From the NCBI RefSeq assembly GCF_003012705.1, contig NZ_PXYL01000005.1:186001-250000 (forward strand): a DNA stretch of 64,000 nt. The letters are read 5' to 3'. Numbering within the stretch: position 1 is the first letter of the stretch; each line of letters begins with the position of its first letter. A model generated the notes under the pieces. It did no database searches. It saw only the letters and a list, made by a program, of their open reading frames with translations, and was not told the origin of the DNA. This DNA is from Pseudaminobacter soli (ex Li et al. 2025). GTDB lineage: Bacteria > Pseudomonadota > Alphaproteobacteria > Rhizobiales > Rhizobiaceae. Below, piece by piece: positions 19,511 to 32,339 of this stretch. Made by a program: the position numbers and the translations under genes.

Positions 19511-20428
19511 TTACCTCGGCATCTTGCGCCGTTCGATCGGACGAAGATCCCGCAGCGAACGTGCCAGCATGTCCACGACATTGTCATGCATGTCGGGGCG
19601 CCACAGCGAGAAGGCGACATTGGCCTCGATGAAGCCTTCCGGCGAACCGCAGTCGAAGGTGCGGCCCTGATAGTGATAGCCATAGAAGGGCTGCTGCTTT
19701 TCCAGCTTCAGCATGGCGTCGGTCAGCTGGATTTCGTTGCCGGCGCCCTTTTCCTGACCTTCCAGGATCTTGAAGATCTCCGGCTGCAGGATGTAGCGGC
19801 CATTGATGTAGAGGTTCGAGGGCGCTGTGCCATGCGTGGGCTTTTCCACCATGCCGGTGATTTCGAAGCCCGAATGCACGTCGGCGCCGCGTCCCACGAT
19901 GCCGTATTTGTGGGTCTCGGCCGGGTCGCATTCCTGCACGGCAATGATGTTGTTGCCCGTCTGCTCATAGAGCTCGACCATCTGCTTCAGGCAGCTCTGA
20001 TCCATCTGCATGATCATGTCGGGCAGCAGGAGCGCGAAAGGCTCGTCGCCGACGAGGTCGCGCGCGCACCAGACGGCATGGCCGAGGCCCAGCGGCACCT
20101 GCTGGCGCGTGAAGCTGGTTTGGCCCGGAGACGGCTGCAGCCGCTGCAGGCGCGAGAGCTGGTCGTCCTTGCCGCGCTGCGCCAGCGTGTCATAGAGCTC
20201 GAACTGGACGTCGAAATGATCCTCGATGACGGCCTTGTTGCGGCCGGTCACGAAGATGAAGTGCTCGATGCCTGCCTCGCGCGCCTCATCGACCACATAC
20301 TGGATCACCGGGCGGTCGACGACCGTCAGCATCTCCTTGGGAATGGACTTGGTGGCAGGAAGAAAACGGGTGCCAAGGCCGGCAACCGGGAAAACAGCTT
20401 TGCGAACTTTTTTCATAGGATCACTCAT
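19511..20428 (-). CDS. galU: UTP-glucose-1-phosphate uridylyltransferase
   Basis: 305 residues. It makes UDP-glucose for exopolysaccharide, cyclic glucan and LPS. Nucleotidyltransferase motifs are [53 protein letters not shown] and [16 protein letters not shown]. The chosen start gives [14 protein letters not shown]. The reading frame is open upstream to 20500 but those residues do not belong to the family. It is oriented opposite to the transglycosylase gene. Confidence 0.95.
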   Translation of the reverse strand: MSDPMKKVRKAVFPVAGLGTRFLPATKSIPKEMLTVVDRPVIQYVVDEAREAGIEHFIFVTGRNKAVIEDHFDVQFELYDTLAQRGKDDQLSRLQRLQPSPGQTSFTRQQVPLGLGHAVWCARDLVGDEPFALLLPDMIMQMDQSCLKQMVELYEQTGNNIIAVQECDPAETHKYGIVGRGADVHSGFEITGMVEKPTHGTAPSNLYINGRYILQPEIFKILEGQEKGAGNEIQLTDAMLKLEKQQPFYGYHYQGRTFDCGSPEGFIEANVAFSLWRPDMHDNVVDMLARSLRDLRPIERRKMPR

Positions 20429-20629
20429 CCGAGTCGTACGCCGTCGTCTCCTATCACGAGATAAGACATTTTCATGTCGAAATTGATGAATATTGAACAC
20501 GCCATCGTCAATGACGACGCCAACCGAGGCTTGGGGACGGCTTCATCCCATGAACATCGCCATGGTAAACGAATTGATAACCGCACTGGGCGATGAATGA
20601 GTCTTCCTAAGATCCACAAGGAGGGACAT

Positions 20630-21856
20630 ATGTTCGTTCGCAAGACCGCAAAGCGCTTCGCGGGTGCCGTAGCAGCTGCCGGCCTGTCGCTTGCCCTGTT
20701 CCTTTCGGCAAGCCCTGCCTCGGCCGACGCCGCTTTCCAGCGCTGGGTCGCCGGCTTCCGCAGCACCGCCATGGAGAGCGGCATTTCGGGCGCAACCTTC
20801 GACCGCGCCTTCCGCAACGTGCGCGACATCGACCCTGAAGTGCTGGAAAAGGCGCGCTACCAGCCTGAATTCACCGCGCCCGTCTGGGACTATTTCGACA
20901 ACCGCGTGCATGAGCAGGCTGTGGCAACTGGCCGCGCCATGGCGCGGCAGTGGAAGCCCTGGCTCGACCGAATCGAACACCGCTTCGGCGTCGACCGTAA
21001 CATTCTGCTCGCCATCTGGTCGATGGAATCGAACTATGGCGAGACGCTCAAGAACGACAAGGTCATGCGCAATGTGGTGCGCTCGCTGGCGACGCTCGCC
21101 TATGGCGACCAGCAGCGCTCCAAATATGCCCGCACCCAACTGATCGCGGCGCTGAGGATCCTCCAGACCGGCGACATCGACGAAAGCCACCTGATGGGTT
21201 CGTGGGCTGGCGCGATGGGCCACACCCAGTTCATCCCGACCAGCTACCAGCGCTATGCTGTGGACATCGAAGGCAGCGGTAAGCGCGATATCTGGAATTC
21301 GGTACCGGATGCGCTTGCCACCGCCGCCAACCTGCTTGCCAAGAATGGCTGGCAGAGCGGTCGCACCTGGGGCTACGAGGTTACACTGCCGGCGACCGGA
21401 AAGTTCCCGAACCGCGCGTTGCCGCTGGCCAAGTGGCAGGGCCTGGGCATCACCCGCGCGCGTGGAAAACCGTTCCGCGACGGCTCGGAGATGGCCGAGC
21501 TTAAGGTGCTGGACGGGCGCAATGGACCGGCCTTCCTGATGACCAAGAACTTCTCGGTTCTGAAGCGCTACAACAGCTCGGACAAATATGCGCTGGCCGT
21601 CGGCCTGCTTGCCGACGAGATCGCCGGCTATGGCGGGCTGGTGCGCGACTGGAATCGGCCTTTCACCAAGCTGAGCTTCGTGGAAAAGCAGGAACTGCAG
21701 CAGCGCCTTTCCTCGCATGGCTATTACCAGGGCAAGTTCGACGGCAAGATAGGCGAAGCCTCGCGCAACGCCATCATGGCCTTCCAGGCCAGGGCCGGCA
21801 TGGAGCAGGACGGCCACCCGAGCATGGAAGTGCTGTCGCTGCTGCGGAGACAGTAG
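20630..21856 (+). CDS. Lytic murein transglycosylase, MltB-type, with peptidoglycan-binding domain
   Basis: 408 residues. A signal peptide ends near SPASADA. The catalytic SLT_2/MltB domain follows (about 30-325) with the acid Glu in WSMESNYGET, and GSWAGAMGHTQFIPTSY and YAVDIEGSGKRDIW. A C-terminal peptidoglycan-binding_1 domain (QQRLSSHGYYQGKFDGKIGEASRNAIMAFQ) completes it. It cleaves glycan strands to 1,6-anhydro products in the periplasm. ATG 20630 is preceded by the ribosome site AAGGAGGG. Confidence 0.94.
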   Translation: MFVRKTAKRFAGAVAAAGLSLALFLSASPASADAAFQRWVAGFRSTAMESGISGATFDRAFRNVRDIDPEVLEKARYQPEFTAPVWDYFDNRVHEQAVATGRAMARQWKPWLDRIEHRFGVDRNILLAIWSMESNYGETLKNDKVMRNVVRSLATLAYGDQQRSKYARTQLIAALRILQTGDIDESHLMGSWAGAMGHTQFIPTSYQRYAVDIEGSGKRDIWNSVPDALATAANLLAKNGWQSGRTWGYEVTLPATGKFPNRALPLAKWQGLGITRARGKPFRDGSEMAELKVLDGRNGPAFLMTKNFSVLKRYNSSDKYALAVGLLADEIAGYGGLVRDWNRPFTKLSFVEKQELQQRLSSHGYYQGKFDGKIGEASRNAIMAFQARAGMEQDGHPSMEVLSLLRRQ

Positions 21857-21864
21857 GCGCGTTT

Positions 21865-21950
21865 CTCGAAAATCGACATCGATTTTCGAGGGATTTGGCC
21901 TAAATTCAGAATCTCACGGCGCGTAGCGATCGAGCGCAGCGCCGTGAGAT
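21865..21950. repeat. Two perfect inverted repeats before the DUF459 gene
   Basis: CTCGAAAATCG (21865-21875) and CGATTTTCGAG (21880-21890) form an 11-bp palindrome with loop ACAT. ATCTCACGGCGC (21911-21922) and GCGCCGTGAGAT (21939-21950) form a 12-bp stem. The first resembles the inner stem of the repeat at 30146-30193. Either may end the transglycosylase transcript, and the second lies 21 bases before the next start codon. Confidence 0.7.
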
Positions 21951-21971
21951 CCGAACGCAAGGGAGCCGGCA

Positions 21972-23264
21972 TTGCTGCCAAGGAAACGGTTTGTCGTTCC
22001 AGCCTGGGTGCCTGCGCTGCTTCTGGCCCTGGCCGTGGTTGCGACCGGCTTGGGTGCGGCTGTTCCTCCTGCTCATGCGCAGGACCCCTACTATCGCCCC
22101 TGGACACTGCGCAATCTTTTCTCCCCGTTCTTCCAGCGCCGCGAACCGCGCTACTACGAGCCGCCCCCGGGCGAGATGCCTCCCGTCAGGCCAAGAATGC
22201 CCATCAAGCCAAAGATGCACAAAGCCCCCGAAGGCGCCGCCAAGCCGCATCGGGTCGTTCCGGCCGAACCGCCGACCCCTGTGGTGGAAAAGCAGGCCGA
22301 TGCCAAGGTCGTGCTGGTCATCGGCGATTTCATGGGCAGCGGCATCGCCGAGGGCCTGACCACCGTCTATGCCGCGAACGCGAAGGTGAAGGTCGTTGAT
22401 CGCTCCAAGGGCTCGTCCGGCTTCGTGCGTGAGGATTATTACGACTGGCCCAAGCAGGCCGGCGCGCTGATCGATGCCGAGAAGCCGTCGGTTGTAGTGG
22501 TCATGCTGGGCTCGAACGACCGCCAGCAAATGCGCGTCGGCAACGTTTCCGAGGCGCCTCGGACGGAAGGTTGGGACAAGGAATACGAACACCGCGCCCA
22601 GGCACTCGCCAAGGCCCTCACCGACAAGAAGGTCCCCTTCATCTGGGTAGGCACGCCGGCTTTCAAATTCTCCAAGATGACCGCCGACATGCTGGCCTTC
22701 AACGACGTCTACCGCGCCGCCGCCGAGGGCGCGGGGGCCGAATTCATCGATGTGTGGGACGGCTTCGTCGACGAGAACGGCACCTTCGTCGCAACAGGTC
22801 CAGACGTGGACGGCCAGCCGGTTCGCCTGCGCTCGGACGACGGCATCAACTTCACCAAGGCCGGCAAACGCAAGCTCGCCTTCTATGCCGAAAAGCCGCT
22901 GAACAAGATCCTCGGCGTCACCAACATGCCCGGCCCGCACAGCGGCGGACCGAACATCCCCTCGCCGGCCCAAAGCCACCAAAAGGCCGCTCCGGTCGAC
23001 CGCACGCCGCCGATCTCGCTGAACGATCCGGCGCTTGACGGCGACGGCGAGTTGCTCGGGGCACAGATCGGTCCCAAGCGCGGAAAGCCGGACCCGGATA
23101 CGCCCAGCGACAAGTTGTTGATCCAGGGCATCGCACCCGCCGCCTCACCAGGCCGCGCCGACGATTTTTCCTCGCCGGCAGTCGCTGAGCCTGGTCCTCC
23201 CCCGCCGATGAGGACCGTGGCCAAACCTGCCGCGCCAGATGGGGCAAAAGCCGTCGCTCACTGA
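21972..23264 (+). CDS. DUF459 SGNH-hydrolase-like exported protein
   Basis: 430 residues. An N-terminal hydrophobic signal or anchor (VPALLLALAVVATGLG, then AHAQ) precedes a Pro-rich linker and an SGNH/GDSL-like domain (about 105-315). Block I is VLVIGDFMGSGIAEGL, with Asp-Phe-Met where esterases have Asp-Ser; block III is VVMLGSNDRQQM; block V is DGINFTKAGKRKLAFY. The usual nucleophile serine of block I is not obvious (GDFMGSG), although a serine follows two residues later. The C-terminus is Pro/Ala-rich and probably disordered. TTG 21972 is the start, after AAGGGAG. Members are often near cell-wall enzymes; the substrate is unknown. Confidence 0.82.
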   Translation: MLPRKRFVVPAWVPALLLALAVVATGLGAAVPPAHAQDPYYRPWTLRNLFSPFFQRREPRYYEPPPGEMPPVRPRMPIKPKMHKAPEGAAKPHRVVPAEPPTPVVEKQADAKVVLVIGDFMGSGIAEGLTTVYAANAKVKVVDRSKGSSGFVREDYYDWPKQAGALIDAEKPSVVVVMLGSNDRQQMRVGNVSEAPRTEGWDKEYEHRAQALAKALTDKKVPFIWVGTPAFKFSKMTADMLAFNDVYRAAAEGAGAEFIDVWDGFVDENGTFVATGPDVDGQPVRLRSDDGINFTKAGKRKLAFYAEKPLNKILGVTNMPGPHSGGPNIPSPAQSHQKAAPVDRTPPISLNDPALDGDGELLGAQIGPKRGKPDPDTPSDKLLIQGIAPAASPGRADDFSSPAVAEPGPPPPMRTVAKPAAPDGAKAVAH

Positions 23265-23299
23265 TCCAAGGGGGCAGTACCGCCTCTCACACAAATGAG

Positions 23300-23324
23300 A
23301 AAGGGCGCCAATGGCGCCCTTTTT
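23300..23324. terminator. Bidirectional terminator between DUF459 gene and gltD
   Basis: Perfect 10-bp stem AAAGGGCGCC / GGCGCCCTTT with loop AAT, then TT on the plus strand. It sits between convergent genes. Confidence 0.8.
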
Positions 23325-23346
23325 CGTGTTCGCATGCCGGACCTTG

Positions 23347-24801
23347 TCAGCGCGGCAGGACGGTGGTGCCCATCAGCGCTTCGTCGATGGAACGTGCGGC
23401 CTGACGGCCCTCGCGGATGGCCCACACCACCAGTGACTGGCCGCGCCGCACGTCGCCCGCCACATAGAGGCGATCGACGCTGGTGCGATAGTCGCGGTCA
23501 TTTGCCTCGACATTGGTCGAGCGGCGGCTGTCGAAGTGGGTCTTCAGCGCCTCACCCAATTCCGCCGTGACGCCACCCGAAATCGGACCGGCGAAGCCGA
23601 TGGCGATAAAGGCAAGATCGGCGCGGATGACGAATTCCGTGCCGGCGATCGGCTTGCGCTTGTCGTCCACCTCGCAGCACTTCACGCCGGTGAGCTGGCC
23701 TTCCTCGCCGATGAACTCCAGCGTGGCGACCTGGAATTCGCGCTCGGCGCCCTCGGCCTGGCTGGAGGAGGTGCGCATCTTGGTCGCCCAATAGGGCCAG
23801 ACCGCGAGCTTGTTTTCCTTCTCCGGCGGCTGCGGGCGGATGTCGAGCTGGGTCACGCGGACAGCGCCCTGGCGGAACGCCGTGCCGATGCAGTCGGAAG
23901 CGGTGTCACCGCCGCCCACCACCACGATATGCTGGCCGCTGGCGATGATCGGCTCGGCATTCCAGGCCACCGAGCCGATGTCCTCCTGCGCCAGGCGCTT
24001 GTTCTGCTGGACCAGGAAAGGCATCGCGTCGTGCACGCCTTCAAGATCGCCGCCGGGGATGTTAGCCGGGCGCGGCGTTTCCGAACCGCCGCAGTAGAGC
24101 ACGGCGTCGTACTCGGCGAGCAGTTCCGACACCTTCTTGTCGACGCCGATATTGACGTTGCAGAAGAAGGTCACGCCCTCGCCCTTCATCTGCTCGACGC
24201 GGCGGTCGATGTGGTGCTTCTCCATCTTGAAGTCCGGAATGCCGTAGCGCAGCAGGCCGCCGGGGCGGCTTTCGCGCTCATAGACGTGCACTTCATGTCC
24301 GACGCGGCCGAGCTGCTGGGCCGCGGCCATACCGGCCGGCCCGGAGCCGATGATGGCGACGCGCTTGCCCGTCTTCTTTTCCGGCGGTTGCGGACGGATC
24401 ATGCCCAGCTCATGCGCCTTGTCGGCGAGCGCCTGCTCGATCGTCTTGATGGCGACCGGAATGTCCTCGAGGTTCAGCGTGCATGCCTCCTCGCAAGGAG
24501 CCGGGCAGATGCGGCCGGTGAATTCGGGGAAGTTGTTGGTCGAATGGAGGTTGCGGATCGCATTCTCCCAATCGCCATTATAGACGAGGTCGTTCCAGTC
24601 CGGGATCTGGTTGTGGATCGGACAGCCGGTCGGGCCGTGGCAGAACGGTATGCCGCAATCCATGCAGCGGGCTGCCTGCTTCTCGACCTCCTTGTCGGAC
24701 ATCGGCAGCGTGAATTCGCGAAAGTGGCGAATGCGATCGGAGGCCGGCTGGTACTTGTGCACCTGCCGGTCGATCTCGAGGAAACCTGTAACCTTACCCA
24801 T
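23347..24801 (-). CDS. gltD: Glutamate synthase small subunit (NADPH)
   Basis: 484 residues. The beta subunit passes electrons from NADPH through FAD and Fe-S clusters to GltB. The N-terminus carries the cluster cysteines CMDCGIPFCHG and CPIHNQIPDWN, then RICPAPCEEACTLN. Two Rossmann motifs follow: FAD at VAIIGSGPAGMAAAQ and NADPH at IVVVGGGDTASDC. The start MGKVTGFLEIDR at 24801 fits the family; the frame extends ten codons further. It lies 115 bases downstream of gltB, in one operon. Confidence 0.96.
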   Translation of the reverse strand: MGKVTGFLEIDRQVHKYQPASDRIRHFREFTLPMSDKEVEKQAARCMDCGIPFCHGPTGCPIHNQIPDWNDLVYNGDWENAIRNLHSTNNFPEFTGRICPAPCEEACTLNLEDIPVAIKTIEQALADKAHELGMIRPQPPEKKTGKRVAIIGSGPAGMAAAQQLGRVGHEVHVYERESRPGGLLRYGIPDFKMEKHHIDRRVEQMKGEGVTFFCNVNIGVDKKVSELLAEYDAVLYCGGSETPRPANIPGGDLEGVHDAMPFLVQQNKRLAQEDIGSVAWNAEPIIASGQHIVVVGGGDTASDCIGTAFRQGAVRVTQLDIRPQPPEKENKLAVWPYWATKMRTSSSQAEGAEREFQVATLEFIGEEGQLTGVKCCEVDDKRKPIAGTEFVIRADLAFIAIGFAGPISGGVTAELGEALKTHFDSRRSTNVEANDRDYRTSVDRLYVAGDVRRGQSLVVWAIREGRQAARSIDEALMGTTVLPR

Positions 24802-24915
24802 TTCAAAGCTCTTGTTCGTGGGTGGCCGCAATGACGCGGCATCAACGCAATCTCGGTGGAGGCGACGGCATCGGGCGGCACCTCTGCCGCCCGTCGTCGA
24901 CAGCGAAGGCTGGCG

Positions 24916-29658
<4,743 letters not shown>

Positions 29659-29904
29659 CGTCTTCTTCTTTCGATCTCTCCTGCCCTCGCGGGCGTTTCA
29701 CATACGCTGCCAGGCTGTCGGTCTCATCCGAAGGTCGGCAGCAGCCGTTATAGACGTTCCCCGGCACAGGCATGTCGATTGGATCGCATGCCATCCCCGG
29801 CAGATGCGCGAAACGGGCCAATCGGGCCGATGTTCCACACATCAGACGCAGCGACAGCCGGACCAGGCACTATAGCCCAAGTCCGGCAGGTGTTTGCGCG
29901 GAAA

Positions 29905-29927
29905 ATAAGACAGCACTGCTGTCCTAA
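29905..29927. promoter_or_regulatory. 23-base near-palindromic operator candidate upstream of gltB
   Basis: ATAAGACAGCA, a central C, then TGCTGTCCTAA: the arms match at 9 of 11 positions and the core GACAGCACTGCTGTC is perfect. It lies about 250 bases upstream of the gltB start in AT-richer DNA. The size and shape suit a dimeric winged-helix repressor. The cognate protein is unknown. Confidence 0.55.
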
Positions 29928-30092
29928 TTTGCTTATCGCAGAATTCTTTCCGTCACACAAGACCGATTCACAAAAAATCAGCGCGATGCGCGAAAGAAAA
30001 TTTCTTCCAATGAAGATGAGGCGAAACTTTCCGCCCGGCCATTTTTGAGGCCATTCTGGGCTGGCGTAGCCGGGCATTCGGAATTTTATGCT

Positions 30093-30193
30093 CTACAGCG
30101 CCGCGCGCCGAAGGGCGCGCAAAGGGCGCTGTAGACTCTGAATCCACGCATAATCCTTTCCAAAAATCGTTTTCGATTTTTGGGGTTATGCGT
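30093..30193. repeat. Two adjacent long hairpin repeats
   Basis: Hairpin one: CTACAGCGCC (30093-30102) pairs with GGCGCTGTAG (30125-30134), with an inner stem GCGCGCC / GGCGCGC. Hairpin two: ACGCATAA (30146-30153) pairs with TTATGCGT (30186-30193), with an inner stem AAAAATCG / CGATTTTT. The second resembles dispersed intergenic palindromes common in Mesorhizobium-like genomes. They lie 75 bases before the ltaE start. Confidence 0.75.
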
Positions 30194-30267
30194 TAGCTCT
30201 TGCGAAATCGCCCCGAAACCGGCCAAGGTCGGCCCGGTTTTCAACTCGCATCCCCCGGAACAAGAAC

Positions 30268-31317
30268 ATGTTTTTTGCCTCTGACAACTGGGCCGGCGCC
30301 CATCCCAAGATCGCGGACGGCCTTTCGGCCCACACCGCGGGCTTCGCCTCGGCCTATGGCACCAGCGACATCGACCGGAAGGTCGGCGAGCGCTTCAACG
30401 AGATCTTCGAGCGCGAGGTTTCGGTGTTCTTCGTCGGCACCGGAACGGCGGCGAACTCGCTGTCGCTAGCGGCCTTCAACCAGCCTGGCGGCGTCTCCTT
30501 CATGCATCGCGAGGCGCACATGCTCGAAGACGAGTGCGGCGCGCCCGAATTCCTGACCGGCGGCTCGCGGCTGCGCGCCGTCGATGGCCCGCTCGGCCGC
30601 ATGACGGCCGAAAACCTCGAACACGCCATGGCCCATTTCGAACCGGAATCCGTCCACTCGGGCCGGCCGATGGCGGTTTCCGTCACGCAGGCCACCGAAG
30701 TCGGCACCGTCTACAGCCTGGCCGAGCTCGACGCGATCTCGGCCGTCGCCAAGACGCGCGGCCTGCCGCTGCATATGGACGGCGCGCGCTTCGCCAACGC
30801 GCTGGTGGCACTGGACACGACGCCGGCCGAGATGACCTGGAAGCGCGGCGTCGACATCGTTTCCTTCGGCGGCACCAAGAACGGCTGCTGGTGCGCCGAG
30901 GCGGTCGTCCTGTTCGACACGTCGAAAGCGCGCGAATTCGGCTTCCTGCGCAAGCGGGCGGCGCAGCTTTTCTCGAAGTCGCGTTTCATCGCCGCGCAGT
31001 TCGACGCCTATCTGGCCGACGGCCTGTGGCTGGACAACGCGCGTCACTCCAACGCGATGGCCGCCAAGCTTGCCGATGCCATCGCGGCTTCCGGCAGGGT
31101 TCGCCTTGCCTGGCGGCCGCAGGCCAACGAGGTCTTCGCGGTCATGCCCAAGACGACCATGAAGGAACTCAACGACGCCGGCGCTGTGTTCTATCCCTGG
31201 AACACGCCGCGCAGCTACACAGACCCGATCGGCGCCGAGGAGACCATGTGCCGCTTCGTCACCAGCTTCGCCACGACCGCCGAGGAAGTGGACCGTTTCG
31301 GCGCGCTGATCGCCTGA
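30268..31317 (+). CDS. ltaE: Low-specificity L-threonine aldolase / beta-eliminating lyase family
   Basis: 349 residues of PLP fold type I. The substrate and cofactor motifs are AYGTSDIDRKV, FVGTGTAANSL, HREAHMLEDECG, LHMDGARFANAL, and the Schiff-base lysine in SFGGTKNGCW. The expected reaction is L-threonine or L-allo-threonine to glycine and acetaldehyde. The ATG follows the palindromic repeat region. It ends 26 bases before a perfect 12-bp terminator shared with hsp20. Confidence 0.9.
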   Translation: MFFASDNWAGAHPKIADGLSAHTAGFASAYGTSDIDRKVGERFNEIFEREVSVFFVGTGTAANSLSLAAFNQPGGVSFMHREAHMLEDECGAPEFLTGGSRLRAVDGPLGRMTAENLEHAMAHFEPESVHSGRPMAVSVTQATEVGTVYSLAELDAISAVAKTRGLPLHMDGARFANALVALDTTPAEMTWKRGVDIVSFGGTKNGCWCAEAVVLFDTSKAREFGFLRKRAAQLFSKSRFIAAQFDAYLADGLWLDNARHSNAMAAKLADAIAASGRVRLAWRPQANEVFAVMPKTTMKELNDAGAVFYPWNTPRSYTDPIGAEETMCRFVTSFATTAEEVDRFGALIA

Positions 31318-31336
31318 TCCGGAATCGGCCGGCAAG

Positions 31337-31369
31337 AAAAAAAAGGCGGCGCCCAATGGGCGCCGCCTT
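31337..31369 (-). terminator. Intrinsic terminator of hsp20, convergent with ltaE
   Basis: A 12-bp perfect stem AAGGCGGCGCCC / GGGCGCCGCCTT around AAT (31343-31369). On the minus strand it is followed by eight T residues (A-run at 31337-31344), so it terminates hsp20; it probably also stops ltaE. Confidence 0.9.
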
Positions 31370-31392
31370 GCTCGGGAGGAGCGCTTCAGATT

Positions 31393-31863
31393 TTAGTGCG
31401 CGGCCTTGGCCTCGATCTGCTTGGCCGATTTGTCCACGGAACCGATCTCGATCTTGCGAGGCTTGAGTTCCTCGGGGATCGTCCGCTTGAGGTCGATGTG
31501 CAGCAGGCCGTTCTTCAGCTTGGCGCCGACGACATCGACATGGTCGGCAAGCTGGAAGCGGCGCTCGAAAGCGCGCGAGGCAATGCCGCGATAGAGGATT
31601 TCGGAGCCTTCGCCAGTGCCTTCATCCTTGCGCTCGCCCTTGATGCTGAGCACGTTACGATGGGCCTCGATGGCGATGTCGGTCTCCGAAAAGCCGGCTA
31701 CAGCCATGCTGATGCGATAGGAATCTTCGCCCGTACGCTCGATATTGTAGGGGGGATAGGTGGTCTGGCCGCTTTCAGGCTGACCAAGGGAATCGAGCAT
31801 GGTGAAAAGCCGGTCGAAACCGACGGTCGAGCGATAAAGCGGCGAGAAATCAACGTGACGCAT
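31393..31863 (-). CDS. Small heat-shock protein, Hsp20/IbpA type
   Basis: 156 residues. The N-terminal VGFDRLFTMLD is the class A rhizobial sHsp start, followed by the alpha-crystallin domain (about 35-130) with YRISMAVAGFSETDI, LSIKGER, YRGIASRAFERRF and the GLLHIDLKR strand. The C-terminal tail has ELKPRKIEI in place of the IXI anchor. It acts as an ATP-independent holdase. A sigma-32-like promoter and a ROSE-type thermometer precede it. Confidence 0.95.
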   Translation of the reverse strand: MRHVDFSPLYRSTVGFDRLFTMLDSLGQPESGQTTYPPYNIERTGEDSYRISMAVAGFSETDIAIEAHRNVLSIKGERKDEGTGEGSEILYRGIASRAFERRFQLADHVDVVGAKLKNGLLHIDLKRTIPEELKPRKIEIGSVDKSAKQIEAKAAH

Positions 31864-31962
31864 GGTTCTGTTCTCCAGTTGAGCAACATGGTTTGCGTGT
31901 GGCCTGCATGAAACCCGTTATGGCGTTTCGGTGCGGTCAGCGGCCCCGGTTGTCGGCGACCG
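31864..31962 (-). promoter_or_regulatory. ROSE-type RNA thermometer in the hsp20 leader
   Basis: The transcript leader folds into several hairpins. The last (31870-31887) pairs GUU-G-CUC with GAGAAC, with the G after GUU bulged, and covers the Shine-Dalgarno GGAGA 9 bases before the AUG. This UUGCU-against-SD stem with a bulged G is the signature of ROSE elements of rhizobial hsp genes. An upstream stem GCGGTC / GACCGC supports a multi-hairpin leader. Confidence 0.8.
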
Positions 31963-31970
31963 CTCCAGTC

Positions 31971-32001
31971 ATTTGGGTGGCGCCCTGCGAGGTTTCAAGG
32001 G
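31971..32001 (-). promoter_or_regulatory. Sigma-32 (RpoH) promoter of hsp20
   Basis: On the minus strand the -35 box CCCTTGAA (31994-32001) is followed by a 14-base spacer and the -10 box CACCCAAAT (31971-31979). This matches the RpoH consensus CCCTTGAA-N14-CCCCATnT in all -35 positions and most of the -10. The start point would fall near 31963, giving a leader of about 100 bases. Confidence 0.7.
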
Positions 32002-32130
32002 CTCGTCTTCGTTGCAAAAGCAGTGCCGCAAACGACGGGCTTCCCAGGCCAGTGCACCAAGCCCGGGCCTCGATGAACGCAGCATGAACCACGTCTTCGG
32101 GCTGCGTTCAGGCCGGCCGCGCTAGTGTTT

Positions 32131-32252
32131 TCTCGACATCGCGATTGCGGTTCCCAGAACCCCAGTCGAGAGGTCCGACCCCGGGTGTCACGTCCCTTCC
32201 TCCCGGATCGACTAAGGCCGGAAGTAGGTCTGCTGCTTCCGGCCTCTATTTT
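32131..32252 (+). ncRNA. Candidate structured sRNA with anti-Shine-Dalgarno loop and terminator
   Basis: Three stacked hairpins and a terminator. TCTCGAC (32131-32137) pairs with GTCGAGA (32165-32171), enclosing GGTTC-CCA-GAACC (32149-32161). CCGGG (32181-32185) pairs with CCCGG (32202-32206), and its loop ends in CCCTTCCT, complementary to Shine-Dalgarno sequences. AGGCCGGAAG (32215-32224) and CTTCCGGCCT (32236-32245) form a 10-bp terminator followed by CTATTTT. No open frame fits. The 5' end is uncertain; a stem GAACGCAGC / GCTGCGTTC lies at 32075-32109. No match to a named family is recognised with certainty. Confidence 0.65.
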
Positions 32253-32339
32253 CCCCGCCGACGGTCGGAATTTCTTTGCTTTTCGCTGCTACAGCTTTAG
32301 GTCGTACAGTGGCGCCCCTTCTCTCACGCAGCCGAAGCG

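Larger units (their letters stand above)
29659..30267. other. 609-base intergenic region between divergent gltB and ltaE
   Basis: No gene is visible. The region holds a near-palindromic operator candidate at 29905-29927 and two long hairpin repeats at 30093-30134 and 30146-30193. Promoters for both flanking genes must lie here, but I cannot place -35/-10 boxes with confidence. Confidence 0.6.

Noticed and set aside
32085..32108. EcfG-like promoter TGAAC...CGTT before the candidate sRNA
   Set aside because: The spacer is 15 bases instead of 16-17 and the first box deviates, so it is not listed as a feature.
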